A stretch of 64,000 nt of DNA from Scardovia wiggsiae F0424 (GTDB taxonomy: Bacteria > Actinomycetota > Actinomycetes > Actinomycetales > Bifidobacteriaceae): the NCBI RefSeq assembly GCF_000269605.1, contig NZ_AKCI01000001.1, positions 558,001-622,000 of the forward strand, given 5' to 3'. A program made the translations under genes and the position numbers. Shown piece by piece: positions 27,368 through 35,680 of this stretch; positions within the stretch are counted from its first letter, which is position 1, and the number at the start of each line of letters is the position of its first letter. The notes under the pieces are model-generated. The model was not told the DNA's origin, searched no databases, and saw only the letters and a list, made by a program, of their open reading frames with translations.

Positions 27368-28002
27368 GTATGGCGCTCTAAGATAATCCCAATTGCAGCC
27401 AAATCTGCCTTCCGGGACCTCATCCCCTGCTTTGTGCTTGCCGCTGGCGCTAGCAGTAGTGTATATGAGTTTAGCAGGTTGGGCCAGCCATGACAGAAAA
27501 CGTCTGATAATAAGAGGCGGTTCAATATCTGACACCTCAATTTCAGTAAAACGTTTATAAATATATGAAGGGGTTTTTAAACTTTCTTCTATTTGCCTTA
27601 CTGTAAGAGTATGTTTTATACCTGTTTCATTATAATACTGTCCTAATGCACTATTCAAAACAGTTTTTGCGCGATCAGTAAAAATAAAACCTGTACATGT
27701 ATAGTACTTCCCGCATTTATACGTATATCTCTTATATTCAGTGCCCACACCCTCCCCATACCTATATCTAGTTACGAAAGCCCTTCCCCCCCCTGCCCTA
27801 AAAGAACATTGTCCTCCATAAATAAAGCTTGGCTTTGCAACGAAGACTGTATTTGTCTACGGTATTCCTGCTCCTGCTTCTGCTTATCTTGCAAAACAGT
27901 AGCTATTACAATACTAATTACGCCGACTGTAACTATAAAAATTAACAATCCCAATAAGATTGCATGCTTATACCGCATATTTCTTAGTAAACCACTATTC
28001 AT
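27344..28002 (-). pseudogene. Split membrane protein of the same family (G-tract frameshift)
   Basis: Two frames make one gene. The first (28002-27772) encodes an N-terminus and membrane segment (MRYKHAILLGLLIFIVTVG); the second (to 27344) encodes an ectodomain with YKCGKYYTCTG, FLSWLAQPAKLIYT, GDEVPE and TRFVK. Between them is a run of eight G on the coding strand (27786-27793). One more G joins the frames without any stop and gives 219 residues, matching paralogues of 217 and 218. So the gene is off as written. It may be phase-variable, be read by -1 slippage, be truly broken, or reflect a sequencing error. Its DNA is more A+T-rich than the neighbours. Starts in an ATGA overlap with copy B. 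Confidence 0.8.
27786..27793 (-). repeat. Poly-G tract (G8 on coding strand)
   Basis: Eight consecutive G on the minus strand inside the split membrane protein gene. With nine G the two halves are in frame. Homopolymeric G tracts of this length are classic slipped-strand phase-variation sites and are known in bifidobacterial pilus genes. Confidence 0.75.
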
Positions 28003-28655
28003 TTTGCAAACCTCGTACCGGGGAAAAGATTCTTAATACAGCTCCAATTATTTTTAAACTGTCCTTCGGGGACTTCATCTCCTTTCTTATGGCTTCCATT
28101 CGGACTGTCATACGTGTATATGAGTTTGGGAGGTTGGGCCAGCCATGACAGGAAGCTTTTTACACTGGCCGGAGGTCTGGTTTTAGGGGTTCCCGAAGAA
28201 TAATCATAAGGGGCAAAAACATAAGCAGGATGGCCCACACTATCCTCAATCTTCCTGATAGTAGGTATATCTTTACCCTGAACCTCTTTAGCATACTGCT
28301 CTAATGCCGCCTTGAGGAAAGGCCTAACCTTCGCAGTAAATGAGAAACCTGTACACGTATAAGAACCTCCGCACTTGTACACAAATTCCTTAAACTCAGC
28401 ATCAGGATTACTCCCCGGCGGGTCATCCGGTTCAAAAGCCCCACCTTTATATTTATTAAGATAAATCCAGGTACTACCCGACTGGACCTCCAAAGACCTC
28501 TGCACCCGCTGATGGTATTCCTGAGCCTCATGCCGCCTATACTGTAAAACAGCAGCAAAACCAACAGTACCTATACCAAAAACAAACAGCACAACAACCA
28601 GAAGGCCCGTCAAAACAGTCCTCCTACGCCTCACAACCCACAATACCCCACTCAC
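27999..28655 (-). CDS. Single-pass membrane protein, LXG-operon ectodomain family, copy B
   Basis: 218 residues, GTG start overlapping the stop of the LXG-like gene by 4 bases. Same build as copy A: RRRR, one membrane helix, ectodomain with the YKCG/YTCTG Cys pair, helical segment, then FLSWLAQPPKLIYT, GDEVPE, NNW and TRFAK. It is identical to copy A up to the FLSWLAQP motif and then diverges, so only the C-terminal tail is specific. Being directly coupled to the LXG-like gene it is the best candidate for that protein's cognate partner (inference). No known family recognised. Confidence 0.8.
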   Translation of the reverse strand: MSGVLWVVRRRRTVLTGLLVVVLFVFGIGTVGFAAVLQYRRHEAQEYHQRVQRSLEVQSGSTWIYLNKYKGGAFEPDDPPGSNPDAEFKEFVYKCGGSYTCTGFSFTAKVRPFLKAALEQYAKEVQGKDIPTIRKIEDSVGHPAYVFAPYDYSSGTPKTRPPASVKSFLSWLAQPPKLIYTYDSPNGSHKKGDEVPEGQFKNNWSCIKNLFPGTRFAK

Positions 28656-28675
28656 TTCACAAACCTCGTGTTATC
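28114..28675. repeat. Direct repeat, copy B
   Basis: Partner of the repeat at 26806-27367. It covers most of the copy B membrane gene and the last codons of the LXG-like gene. Recombination between the two would remove the split gene. Confidence 0.85.
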
Positions 28676-30832
28676 TAGAGGGTTCTTAATGTATTCCCAA
28701 TTACTTTTACTATTCTTTTCTAAAACATTCTCCCCGGCAGCATGCTCATTAATATTTACTGCATACTTGAGCTTAGCAGGCTGCTTCAGCCATTGAAGAA
28801 AACGTCCTAGGGAAGTTTGAGGGTGTTTGGGCTTTGTAGTCTCAGCAAAATTCATATCTCCCTGTGCGCTGTCTTTAACAACAGCCGTGAAGTTATCCCT
28901 TAGTCCTTTTGAAACTTCCTGTTCCGATACTTTATTATCTGGATTCTCAATATTATATTGGCGGATAGCCTCATCCAGCCATAGCCTGTCAACCTTCAAT
29001 ACAGGTCTTTCATGGCTGAGAGCATCTTTGCCATCGCTGCTGTAGCTCAAGTCGCTGCCTATGCTCATGGAACAGTCCTCAAAGAAGGGGTTTTTACTTA
29101 GAGCATTAGATATAGATATATTTTTAACAAGTTTATCCCATTGAGCCTGCCGGTAAGATTCATCATTCTTCTCCTCAACATAATCAGTAGCAATGTCCAA
29201 CAAACTAAGCACTGCCCCGATATACGGAGTGATGTCCTTGCCGTGAACGAAGGCTTTTTCAATAAACTTGTTCATACCTTCTTCAACTAACCATTTTTGA
29301 GTACTCCCTAAAGCATCCAATTCTGCAGTACTTTTTTTATTATAATTCCCGACTAAGAAACCCAATAACTGGTAAACTCCGGAAGGACGTCCGACAATAG
29401 ACATGGAAACATTCTCCCAAACACTGTCGGTATTGCCCCCGCTTATACGTGGATAGGAGTCATCTCCAACAAGGCCATTAACACTGACAGTGACATAATC
29501 TGCATCAATATTTTCGATACCCCCGCTTTGCACGGTAAAATCAAAAGTTAAGGGGTCCCCCCGACGTGTCCAGACCCCTCTGGATGCCATCGCATTGATT
29601 TGAGTCACAATGGATGCCACACGTTCCTGGATGCGACGGTATATGGACCACAGGCCGGAATCTGGCTTATAGACATTATCCTGCTGCCCGCTGCGCGACA
29701 GATACGCAGCAAAATCACCAAGAAAAGCAGAACTTTTCCATCTGCTTCCAGCTGCTGGCGTAGCCACTGTATTCCTCTGCCCATTTACTGTGGATGTTGA
29801 GATATCGAATGCCCGGGCAAACTTATCATAATCATGATGCATCTGGATATCAAGGAAATACTGAAGATCTTTTATCCCCTGAGGCACGTACTTCTTGTCT
29901 GCCTCCTTATGCTTCGCATAATCGGCAGCGGCATCATCATACATCGCATAAAGTGCATGGCTTATATGCCCCATATCTTCATCATTGAAGAAGCCTTTCG
30001 GCATATAGGAAAACCATAGTGCGGCATCCCTGTCAAGTTTACCGTTACGATAGATCTCTTCAGCAGCGATGTTGCCATCCGCTAATACACGATGTGCCGT
30101 ATATTTAAGGCGCTGCCGCTCGCCCGGATCTTTCACGTTGTTATCAATAGCTTCATCAGACTGCTTTATACGGGTATCATTATATGCTTTGCTGACTTCG
30201 TACCGTAAAGCTGAAAGGCCGGGACTATTCCAGCTGCCTGTCCTGGCTGCAGCATCTGCAACTTTCGTAATGCGTGAAATCAGCCCACTATCAGCACACA
30301 TACTGACGACAGGACCATAGATATTATTTGTCGAATACAGGTATTCTTCCAAGATAGCTTTTACCTCTGCTGCTGACATGAGAACAGCACGCAGCATTTT
30401 GCCTATTGATAGAGCAGCAAATGGATTTGGCGGATTGATTACACGTCCTCCGAAGGTAGGGTTTGCTCCGTTCCTATTAGATCGCAACGAATCGGATTGC
30501 AGGGAATTCAGGTTCTGTATCCTTCTGTCAAGGTCTTCCCTGTCTACGACATTCAGCTGTATATCTGACGGAATAAGCTTATCAGCGGCCTGCAGGTTCT
30601 TCCTGTCTGCTGAGAGCAGTTCTATGAAAAAAACATAGTGGGCTTTCGCTACGAGACATTCACTGTCCAAACGCTCCTGGATAGCCGTAAAAGCTTTTCC
30701 TTTCAGGCCATGCTGGGACAAAGACATAGAAAGGCTGTTGATCTGCTGCTGGGCAAGCGTTATCTCCTTTTCAACAGCAGATATTTCACTGTTCAGACTG
30801 TCTGTAAGCTTTCCTATCGCAATTCGAACCAT
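28652..30832 (-). CDS. LXG-like large protein with shared C-terminal domain
   Basis: 726 residues, no signal peptide or clear membrane helix. The N-terminal ~90 residues are helical and end with a GLKGKAF segment and a further helix, resembling the LXG domain of type VII secretion substrates. The middle (about 130-560) is not recognised. The last ~150 residues are homologous to the ectodomain of the membrane proteins downstream: VDRLWLDEAIRQY aligns with VRPFLKAALEQY, and FLQWLKQPAKLKYA...NW...TRFVK with their C-terminal motif. Start has AAGGGGA upstream. It lies 45 bases below tRNA-Pro, and TATAGT at 30868-30873 (minus) may be the -10. No toxin catalytic motif was found. No secretion ATPase is in the window. 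Confidence 0.75.
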   Translation of the reverse strand: MVRIAIGKLTDSLNSEISAVEKEITLAQQQINSLSMSLSQHGLKGKAFTAIQERLDSECLVAKAHYVFFIELLSADRKNLQAADKLIPSDIQLNVVDREDLDRRIQNLNSLQSDSLRSNRNGANPTFGGRVINPPNPFAALSIGKMLRAVLMSAAEVKAILEEYLYSTNNIYGPVVSMCADSGLISRITKVADAAARTGSWNSPGLSALRYEVSKAYNDTRIKQSDEAIDNNVKDPGERQRLKYTAHRVLADGNIAAEEIYRNGKLDRDAALWFSYMPKGFFNDEDMGHISHALYAMYDDAAADYAKHKEADKKYVPQGIKDLQYFLDIQMHHDYDKFARAFDISTSTVNGQRNTVATPAAGSRWKSSAFLGDFAAYLSRSGQQDNVYKPDSGLWSIYRRIQERVASIVTQINAMASRGVWTRRGDPLTFDFTVQSGGIENIDADYVTVSVNGLVGDDSYPRISGGNTDSVWENVSMSIVGRPSGVYQLLGFLVGNYNKKSTAELDALGSTQKWLVEEGMNKFIEKAFVHGKDITPYIGAVLSLLDIATDYVEEKNDESYRQAQWDKLVKNISISNALSKNPFFEDCSMSIGSDLSYSSDGKDALSHERPVLKVDRLWLDEAIRQYNIENPDNKVSEQEVSKGLRDNFTAVVKDSAQGDMNFAETTKPKHPQTSLGRFLQWLKQPAKLKYAVNINEHAAGENVLEKNSKSNWEYIKNPLDNTRFVK

Positions 30833-30877
30833 ACTGTCCCCTTTGGTTTCCCGCTTATCTTCACTTCACTATACCAG

Positions 30878-30951
<74 letters not shown>

Positions 30952-31057
30952 AACTAAGTACTTTCAATCATCCCGCAGAATAAACGGAATACTTGCAAGC
31001 ACGGTTAACAGACTATCACAACCGTTAACTTTCGTGTCGCATGAATGCCATATGTCA

Positions 31058-33241
31058 TTATGAGCGCCGTTTCTTTTCTTTGATCCTGACAGATATCTGT
31101 ATAGGGCTTCCCTCAAAACCGAATTCTTCCCGCAAAGACCGCTCAATATAGCGGCGGTACCCATGCTCAAGGAAGCCTGTAGCAAAAATAACGAAACGGG
31201 GCGGTCGCGTAGCCGCCTGTGTAGCAAAAAGGATCCGGGGCTGCTTCCCTCCCCGCAGCGGGTGAGGATGCGCCGACTGCAGCTGTCCCAGGAAAGAGTT
31301 GAGCTTGCCTGTAGGGATACGCTGGTCCCAGGAGGCCAGTGCTGTATTCATCGCATTAAGGAGGCGGTTGGTATGCCATCCGGTCTTTGCCGATAAATTC
31401 ACGCGCTGAGCCCATAAAACCCTCGTGAATTCGGTTTTCCACAAACGCTCAAGACGCTGGCGGCCAAAATCATCAAGCTTATCCCACTTATTGAATACGA
31501 GGACGATGGCCCGCCCGGCATCCACAGCCTGGCTCATGATCTTCAGGTCCTGGTCCGATATGGGCTCGGATGCATCAAACAGCACCAGGGCCAGCTCAGA
31601 ACGTTCTATAGCCGCCTGCGTCCTCAGGCTTGAATAATAATCAGCGCCCGTCTGTTTGTGCAGGCGCCTTTTGATACCTGCAGTATCAATGAAAAGCCAG
31701 TCATCATTGCCGATAGTGACGATCTCATCAACAGGGTCGCGTGTAGTCCCCGCCTCATCATGGACTACAGACCGTGCCTCGTGGGCCAGCTCATTAAGCA
31801 GTGAAGATTTACCGACGTTAGGCTTACCGATAAGGGCGACCCTCCGCAAAGTTTCCGGGACCAGATACCCAGACCTGTTTTCAGTCCTTTCCAGCATAGC
31901 TAAAGCAGTGTCAAGCAGATCCCCTACTGCCCTCCCATGCATGGCGGAAATCGGCTGGGGTTCCCCTAAACCAAGCTTCCAGAACTCCGCAGCCTCATAT
32001 TCAGCCTCAAGGGTATCAACCTTATTCACAGCAACTGTGACAGGCTTGCCTGAAGCCCTGAGCATGGCGGCTATCCTGGAATCAGTATTTGTAAGCCCCA
32101 CAGTGCCATCAACAACAAGGATCACTGCATCAGCCAGGCCGATAGCGACCTGTGCCTGGGAAGCAATAGCCGACTCTATGCCCTCAACATCGCTTTCCCA
32201 GCCCCCCGTATCAACGACCTTAAAGTCAGTGCCGGCCCATTCAGCATCATAAGAGACCCTGTCGCGGGTAACACCCGGGGTATCTTCAACAATTGCTGCA
32301 CGGTGCCCAAGTATCCTGTTGACAAGCGTAGATTTCCCCACGTTCGGGCGTCCCACAACCGCGATCACACCGACCGCGGCATCATCCTGCCCGGAAGCTT
32401 CCCCATCGTTGGACAGCCCATCAGTAATAAGGGCCTTATCATCTTCTTCGAGTTCGTACCCGTCAAGCTGGGAGATATAATCTGCGTACAGTTTGCTGTC
32501 TATTGCCTCATTAACCAGCCCTATAAGCTTTTCAAGGGTCTGCTCGAAAGTCAGATCGGAATTATCAACAGTAGTGACCCCCTCAGCGGCATGCATAAAC
32601 GCTGTGACTTTTGAGTCTTTAGCATCCCGCGCAGCAATATCATCTTTGCCGGCGCTACTGGCAGAAGTATCGAAATCGCTGCCCGTGCCGGGGCCGGCGG
32701 TGCCGGCGCTGCGCTGAAGGTCACGCCGTGCCTGGCGCACCTCTTCACGTGCAGTCAGAAGAATACGCACATCAGCATCAGGGGCAACAACAGTGGTAAT
32801 ATCGCGCCCTTCAGCAACGATCCCGGCACCGTGGGAAAAAGACCCCTCCGCTTTTTCCGCATCAATATAAGCACGCTGCGCTGCAATCAGAAGATGCCGC
32901 ACCGGGATTATAGAGGAGACTGCCGAGACCTGCGAAGATACCCTGGCAGAACGGATATCAGTATCTATACTTTTACCGTCGCTGAAAATATCGCAATGCG
33001 AAGGGTCAAGCGAGATTGAAAAATGGCCTTCGGTAAAGAACTGTGAAACCAGTTCAGTGATATGCTGCTCATCACGCTCAGTAAGGTTATTCAGGTCAGC
33101 ACCCTGCTCAAGGCACCACCATGCCGCTGCACGGTACATCGCCCCCGTATCCAAATATGCGTACCCGAAATGCCGGGCAAGTGCCTGGGAAGTACTGGAC
33201 TTCCCGACCCCGGAAGGCCCATCGATCGCAACCGTTATCAT
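31058..33241 (-). CDS. cmk-der: Cytidylate kinase-Der GTPase fusion
   Basis: 727 residues. The N-terminal ~240 residues are cytidylate kinase (P-loop [27 protein letters not shown]), phosphorylating CMP and dCMP. After an acidic linker comes Der (EngA), a ribosome-assembly GTPase with two G domains: GRPNVGKST near 296 with VDTGGW and NKVD, and GKPNVGKSS near 472 with DTAGIKRR and NKWD, then the KH-like C-terminal domain. In most bacteria the two are separate genes; this fusion is known from bifidobacteria. Start and the preceding stop share an ATGA overlap, so it is coupled to rluB. Confidence 0.95.
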   Translation of the reverse strand: MITVAIDGPSGVGKSSTSQALARHFGYAYLDTGAMYRAAAWWCLEQGADLNNLTERDEQHITELVSQFFTEGHFSISLDPSHCDIFSDGKSIDTDIRSARVSSQVSAVSSIIPVRHLLIAAQRAYIDAEKAEGSFSHGAGIVAEGRDITTVVAPDADVRILLTAREEVRQARRDLQRSAGTAGPGTGSDFDTSASSAGKDDIAARDAKDSKVTAFMHAAEGVTTVDNSDLTFEQTLEKLIGLVNEAIDSKLYADYISQLDGYELEEDDKALITDGLSNDGEASGQDDAAVGVIAVVGRPNVGKSTLVNRILGHRAAIVEDTPGVTRDRVSYDAEWAGTDFKVVDTGGWESDVEGIESAIASQAQVAIGLADAVILVVDGTVGLTNTDSRIAAMLRASGKPVTVAVNKVDTLEAEYEAAEFWKLGLGEPQPISAMHGRAVGDLLDTALAMLERTENRSGYLVPETLRRVALIGKPNVGKSSLLNELAHEARSVVHDEAGTTRDPVDEIVTIGNDDWLFIDTAGIKRRLHKQTGADYYSSLRTQAAIERSELALVLFDASEPISDQDLKIMSQAVDAGRAIVLVFNKWDKLDDFGRQRLERLWKTEFTRVLWAQRVNLSAKTGWHTNRLLNAMNTALASWDQRIPTGKLNSFLGQLQSAHPHPLRGGKQPRILFATQAATRPPRFVIFATGFLEHGYRRYIERSLREEFGFEGSPIQISVRIKEKKRRS

Positions 33242-34011
33242 AACCCTACCGCCTTATGCAATGCGTTGACTTCTGCAGCGGAAAGCACCCTGTAGGACCC
33301 TGATTTCAGGTCGCCAAGCCGGATTGGGCCGATCTGTGTACGGAGCAGCTGTATAACCGGGAATCCGGCAGCCCCAAAAATACGCCTGACAATACGGTTC
33401 TTCCCTGAATGAATAACTGCCTTGACGACTGAGCGCTCCCTGTTCTGGGTGACAATCGAACAATGGTCAAGTTTTATCCATCCGTCATCAAGCTGTATGC
33501 CTGTACGCACCAGGCGGCGGCACACATTCCCCCCAATATGCCCTTCAAGGGTAGCAATATATGTTTTTTCAACTTCATACCTGGGATGCATGGTATGCTG
33601 GGCCAGCTCACCGTCATCCGTCATAAGGATAAGGCCTTCGGAATCATAATCCAGCCTTCCCATATGGAAAATCCGTTCATATTTATCGCCGACGATATCG
33701 CGCAGAGTCCACCGCCCTTTAGGGTCATCCATCGTTGACAGCACCTTACGCGGCTTATTCAGCGCCAGCGTTATATGCTTATCGGAAATATGTATACGCG
33801 ACCCGTCGACCCTGATCTCCTGATGCTGCGGATCAACACGCACCCCGAGCTCAGTAACAAGATCGCCGTCAACCTCAACACGGCCGTCAGTTATCATTAC
33901 CTCACATTTCCTGCGTGAGCCGAAACCGGCCTGGGCTAATACTTTCTGAAGGCGGATACCTTCCTGAGATTCCTGATGCGCCTTTTGTGCGCGGCTATAG
34001 TGATGTGGCAT
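33238..34011 (-). CDS. rluB: Pseudouridine synthase, RsuA/RluB family
   Basis: 257 residues from the ATG at 34011 (GGGAGAA upstream); the open frame reaches TTG 34047. N-terminal S4 domain [18 protein letters not shown] for RNA binding, then the catalytic domain with [17 protein letters not shown] holding the catalytic Asp, and [17 protein letters not shown]. Probably modifies 23S rRNA at the RluB site, or 16S rRNA if RsuA-like. It overlaps cmk-der by 4 bases. Confidence 0.92.
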   Translation of the reverse strand: MPHHYSRAQKAHQESQEGIRLQKVLAQAGFGSRRKCEVMITDGRVEVDGDLVTELGVRVDPQHQEIRVDGSRIHISDKHITLALNKPRKVLSTMDDPKGRWTLRDIVGDKYERIFHMGRLDYDSEGLILMTDDGELAQHTMHPRYEVEKTYIATLEGHIGGNVCRRLVRTGIQLDDGWIKLDHCSIVTQNRERSVVKAVIHSGKNRIVRRIFGAAGFPVIQLLRTQIGPIRLGDLKSGSYRVLSAAEVNALHKAVGL

Positions 34012-34035
34012 CGTTCTCCCAACGTGACCGTTACC

Positions 34036-34057
34036 TTGATTTATCAAACACTATAAT
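34036..34057. promoter_or_regulatory. Divergent promoter region with palindrome
   Basis: Between the divergent rluB and aquaporin genes lies the palindrome TTGATTTATCAA (34036-34047), followed by a perfect -10 TATAAT on the plus strand (34052-34057) and an overlapping TATAGT on the minus strand. No good -35 is seen for either, so a regulator binding the palindrome is possible. This would give the aquaporin gene a leader of about 150 bases. Confidence 0.35.
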
Positions 34058-34211
34058 TCTACACGGGATACCGTCATTCCGCATTTCAGTTTTTTGGGCT
34101 GCTCAGCTGCTATGATGTTGCCAGTCATAACGGCTTGTAATTTCCGGCCTGCCCCGTGCTGAATATCAGCAGAGGCTGCCGGATCGCTTTTCGAGAAAAC
34201 TGAGGAAATAT

Positions 34212-35267
34212 ATGACTGATACAACTGAAACCCTGGTATATTCTTCTGACAGACCCAAGCATGCCCCGGCATCGCTGCCTGTGAGGGTTGGCGCAGAATT
34301 CGCAGGATCTTTCTTCGTTATATTCATAACGCTTATTGTCACCGGGCTGTTAGGCCCTGCAAACAATCAGATCCCTGGACTCATGGCTATAGTAGCAGCC
34401 CTCACCCTCGCTGCAGCATACGGCATAGCCGCTATTGTTTTCGGGAAAGTTTCAGGCGGACAGATAAACCCTGCAGTCACTTTTGCTGCTGCTCTGACAG
34501 CACGTATCAGCTGGCTTGATGCCTTGCTGTATATCATCGCCCAGCTGCTTGGAGGGGCTGCAGCTGCAGCTATAGCAGTATTCATGGCTCCTACACCGAT
34601 AACAAACACCGGCTTCCCAAGTGTAGGATTCATTGCGCATATGGCTAACCTGTATGACCAGGGGACGCAGCAGTTCCTTTCTTTGCCTACCGTTTACTCG
34701 AATCTGACAACTTTCGATATGCGCTGGACTATCGTGCTTGAAGTCATCGCTGTCCTTGCGATCGTGGCAACTTATCTGGCAACATCAAACCATAATGGCC
34801 TTGCTACACGTAAATACGGTATGGCTATGGCAATGGCTTATGGCCTTGGGGCCCTGGTTACATACCCGTTCGACCATGCTGGCCTTAACCCTGCCCGTTC
34901 TACAGGCATCGCTATTTTTGCCCAGATAAAGGGGCTTACTGATCCATCCCCGCTTAAACAGTTATGGGTGTTCTGGGTTACTGCCCTTCTGGCTTCAGCG
35001 GTAGCGGCCCTTGTTGTAATCATTCACGATTCCGTCCACGCCAATGACGACGCAATCTACCGGGAGATCCAGTTCGAAGAGCAGAATGCCCCGGCTTCTG
35101 AGACTGATAAAAGCTCTGATAACACTGCGGAGCAGGATAGCTCAGACAGTACCGGCGGGACAACGATCATCGTAGAACAGGCCGATACCGGGGACAGCTC
35201 CGAAAACGGCAATACGGATGATGCCGCTGACGGGGATGCTGAGGGAAAACCTGATTCCGAGAGCTGA
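34212..35267 (+). CDS. Aquaporin/glycerol facilitator family protein
   Basis: 351 residues, six membrane segments within residues 25-275. Both half-helix boxes are present: SGGQINPAVT (near 90) and GLNPARST (near 223). The extra length between segments and the family variant fit MIP-family channels of actinobacteria; water versus glycerol selectivity cannot be judged. The C-terminus adds about 75 residues that are strongly acidic and Ser/Thr/Asp-rich, probably cytoplasmic and disordered. GAGGAAAT precedes the ATG. It stands alone, convergent with DUF3017. Confidence 0.88.
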   Translation: MTDTTETLVYSSDRPKHAPASLPVRVGAEFAGSFFVIFITLIVTGLLGPANNQIPGLMAIVAALTLAAAYGIAAIVFGKVSGGQINPAVTFAAALTARISWLDALLYIIAQLLGGAAAAAIAVFMAPTPITNTGFPSVGFIAHMANLYDQGTQQFLSLPTVYSNLTTFDMRWTIVLEVIAVLAIVATYLATSNHNGLATRKYGMAMAMAYGLGALVTYPFDHAGLNPARSTGIAIFAQIKGLTDPSPLKQLWVFWVTALLASAVAALVVIIHDSVHANDDAIYREIQFEEQNAPASETDKSSDNTAEQDSSDSTGGTTIIVEQADTGDSSENGNTDDAADGDAEGKPDSES

Positions 35268-35296
35268 TCTTCGCAGCAATATTCCATAACTCTTTA

Positions 35297-35325
35297 TGTG
35301 GGGAGCCTATAACAGGCTCCCCACA
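35297..35325. terminator. Perfect hairpin between convergent genes
   Basis: A 12-pair perfect stem, TGTGGGGAGCCT (35297-35308) with AGGCTCCCCACA (35314-35325), and a 5-base loop. It lies between two converging genes and probably ends transcription from both, though neither strand has a good U run. Confidence 0.6.
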
Positions 35326-35334
35326 GCTATAAAA

Positions 35335-35628
35335 CTATGAAATCATCATAATGCTGATATACGTAATGATCAGCCCGACCCCTAAAGACAGGCTGATAAA
35401 GCTGTCAAACCCTGCTGAACGCACTTTCCACGGGCTTTTATCGCGCATAACAAGCCGTATTATCGCCGAGACAATAGACGTCCCCGCAATAATAAAAGTC
35501 CCTGCTGCGGTATACCGGAAAAATACGGCTGCACATGCCAGAAGCACCATAGCAGCAAGAAGCCATTCAAACCACGGCTTGCCTTCCTGCGATTCAGAAA
35601 CAAAAGGATGCTGTTTTCTGCGGCCCAT
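35335..35628 (-). CDS. DUF3017 membrane protein
   Basis: 97 residues with three hydrophobic segments (about 22-40, 42-60, 75-95). Matches the small actinobacterial DUF3017 family, often found near one-carbon or purine genes, as here beside purH. Central FIIAGTSIVSAIIRLVMRD and the following WKVRSAGFDSF are typical. Function unknown. Gap to the purH stop is 52 bases. Confidence 0.8.
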   Translation of the reverse strand: MGRRKQHPFVSESQEGKPWFEWLLAAMVLLACAAVFFRYTAAGTFIIAGTSIVSAIIRLVMRDKSPWKVRSAGFDSFISLSLGVGLIITYISIMMIS

Positions 35629-35680
35629 ATAACCTCTTAAACTGTTATAATCTATACGGATACTTAGGCAGGAACCCGGC

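Noticed and set aside
28652-30832. A nuclease, ADP-ribosyltransferase or other toxin domain in the large protein
   Set aside because: No catalytic motif could be recognised by eye, so no toxin activity is claimed.
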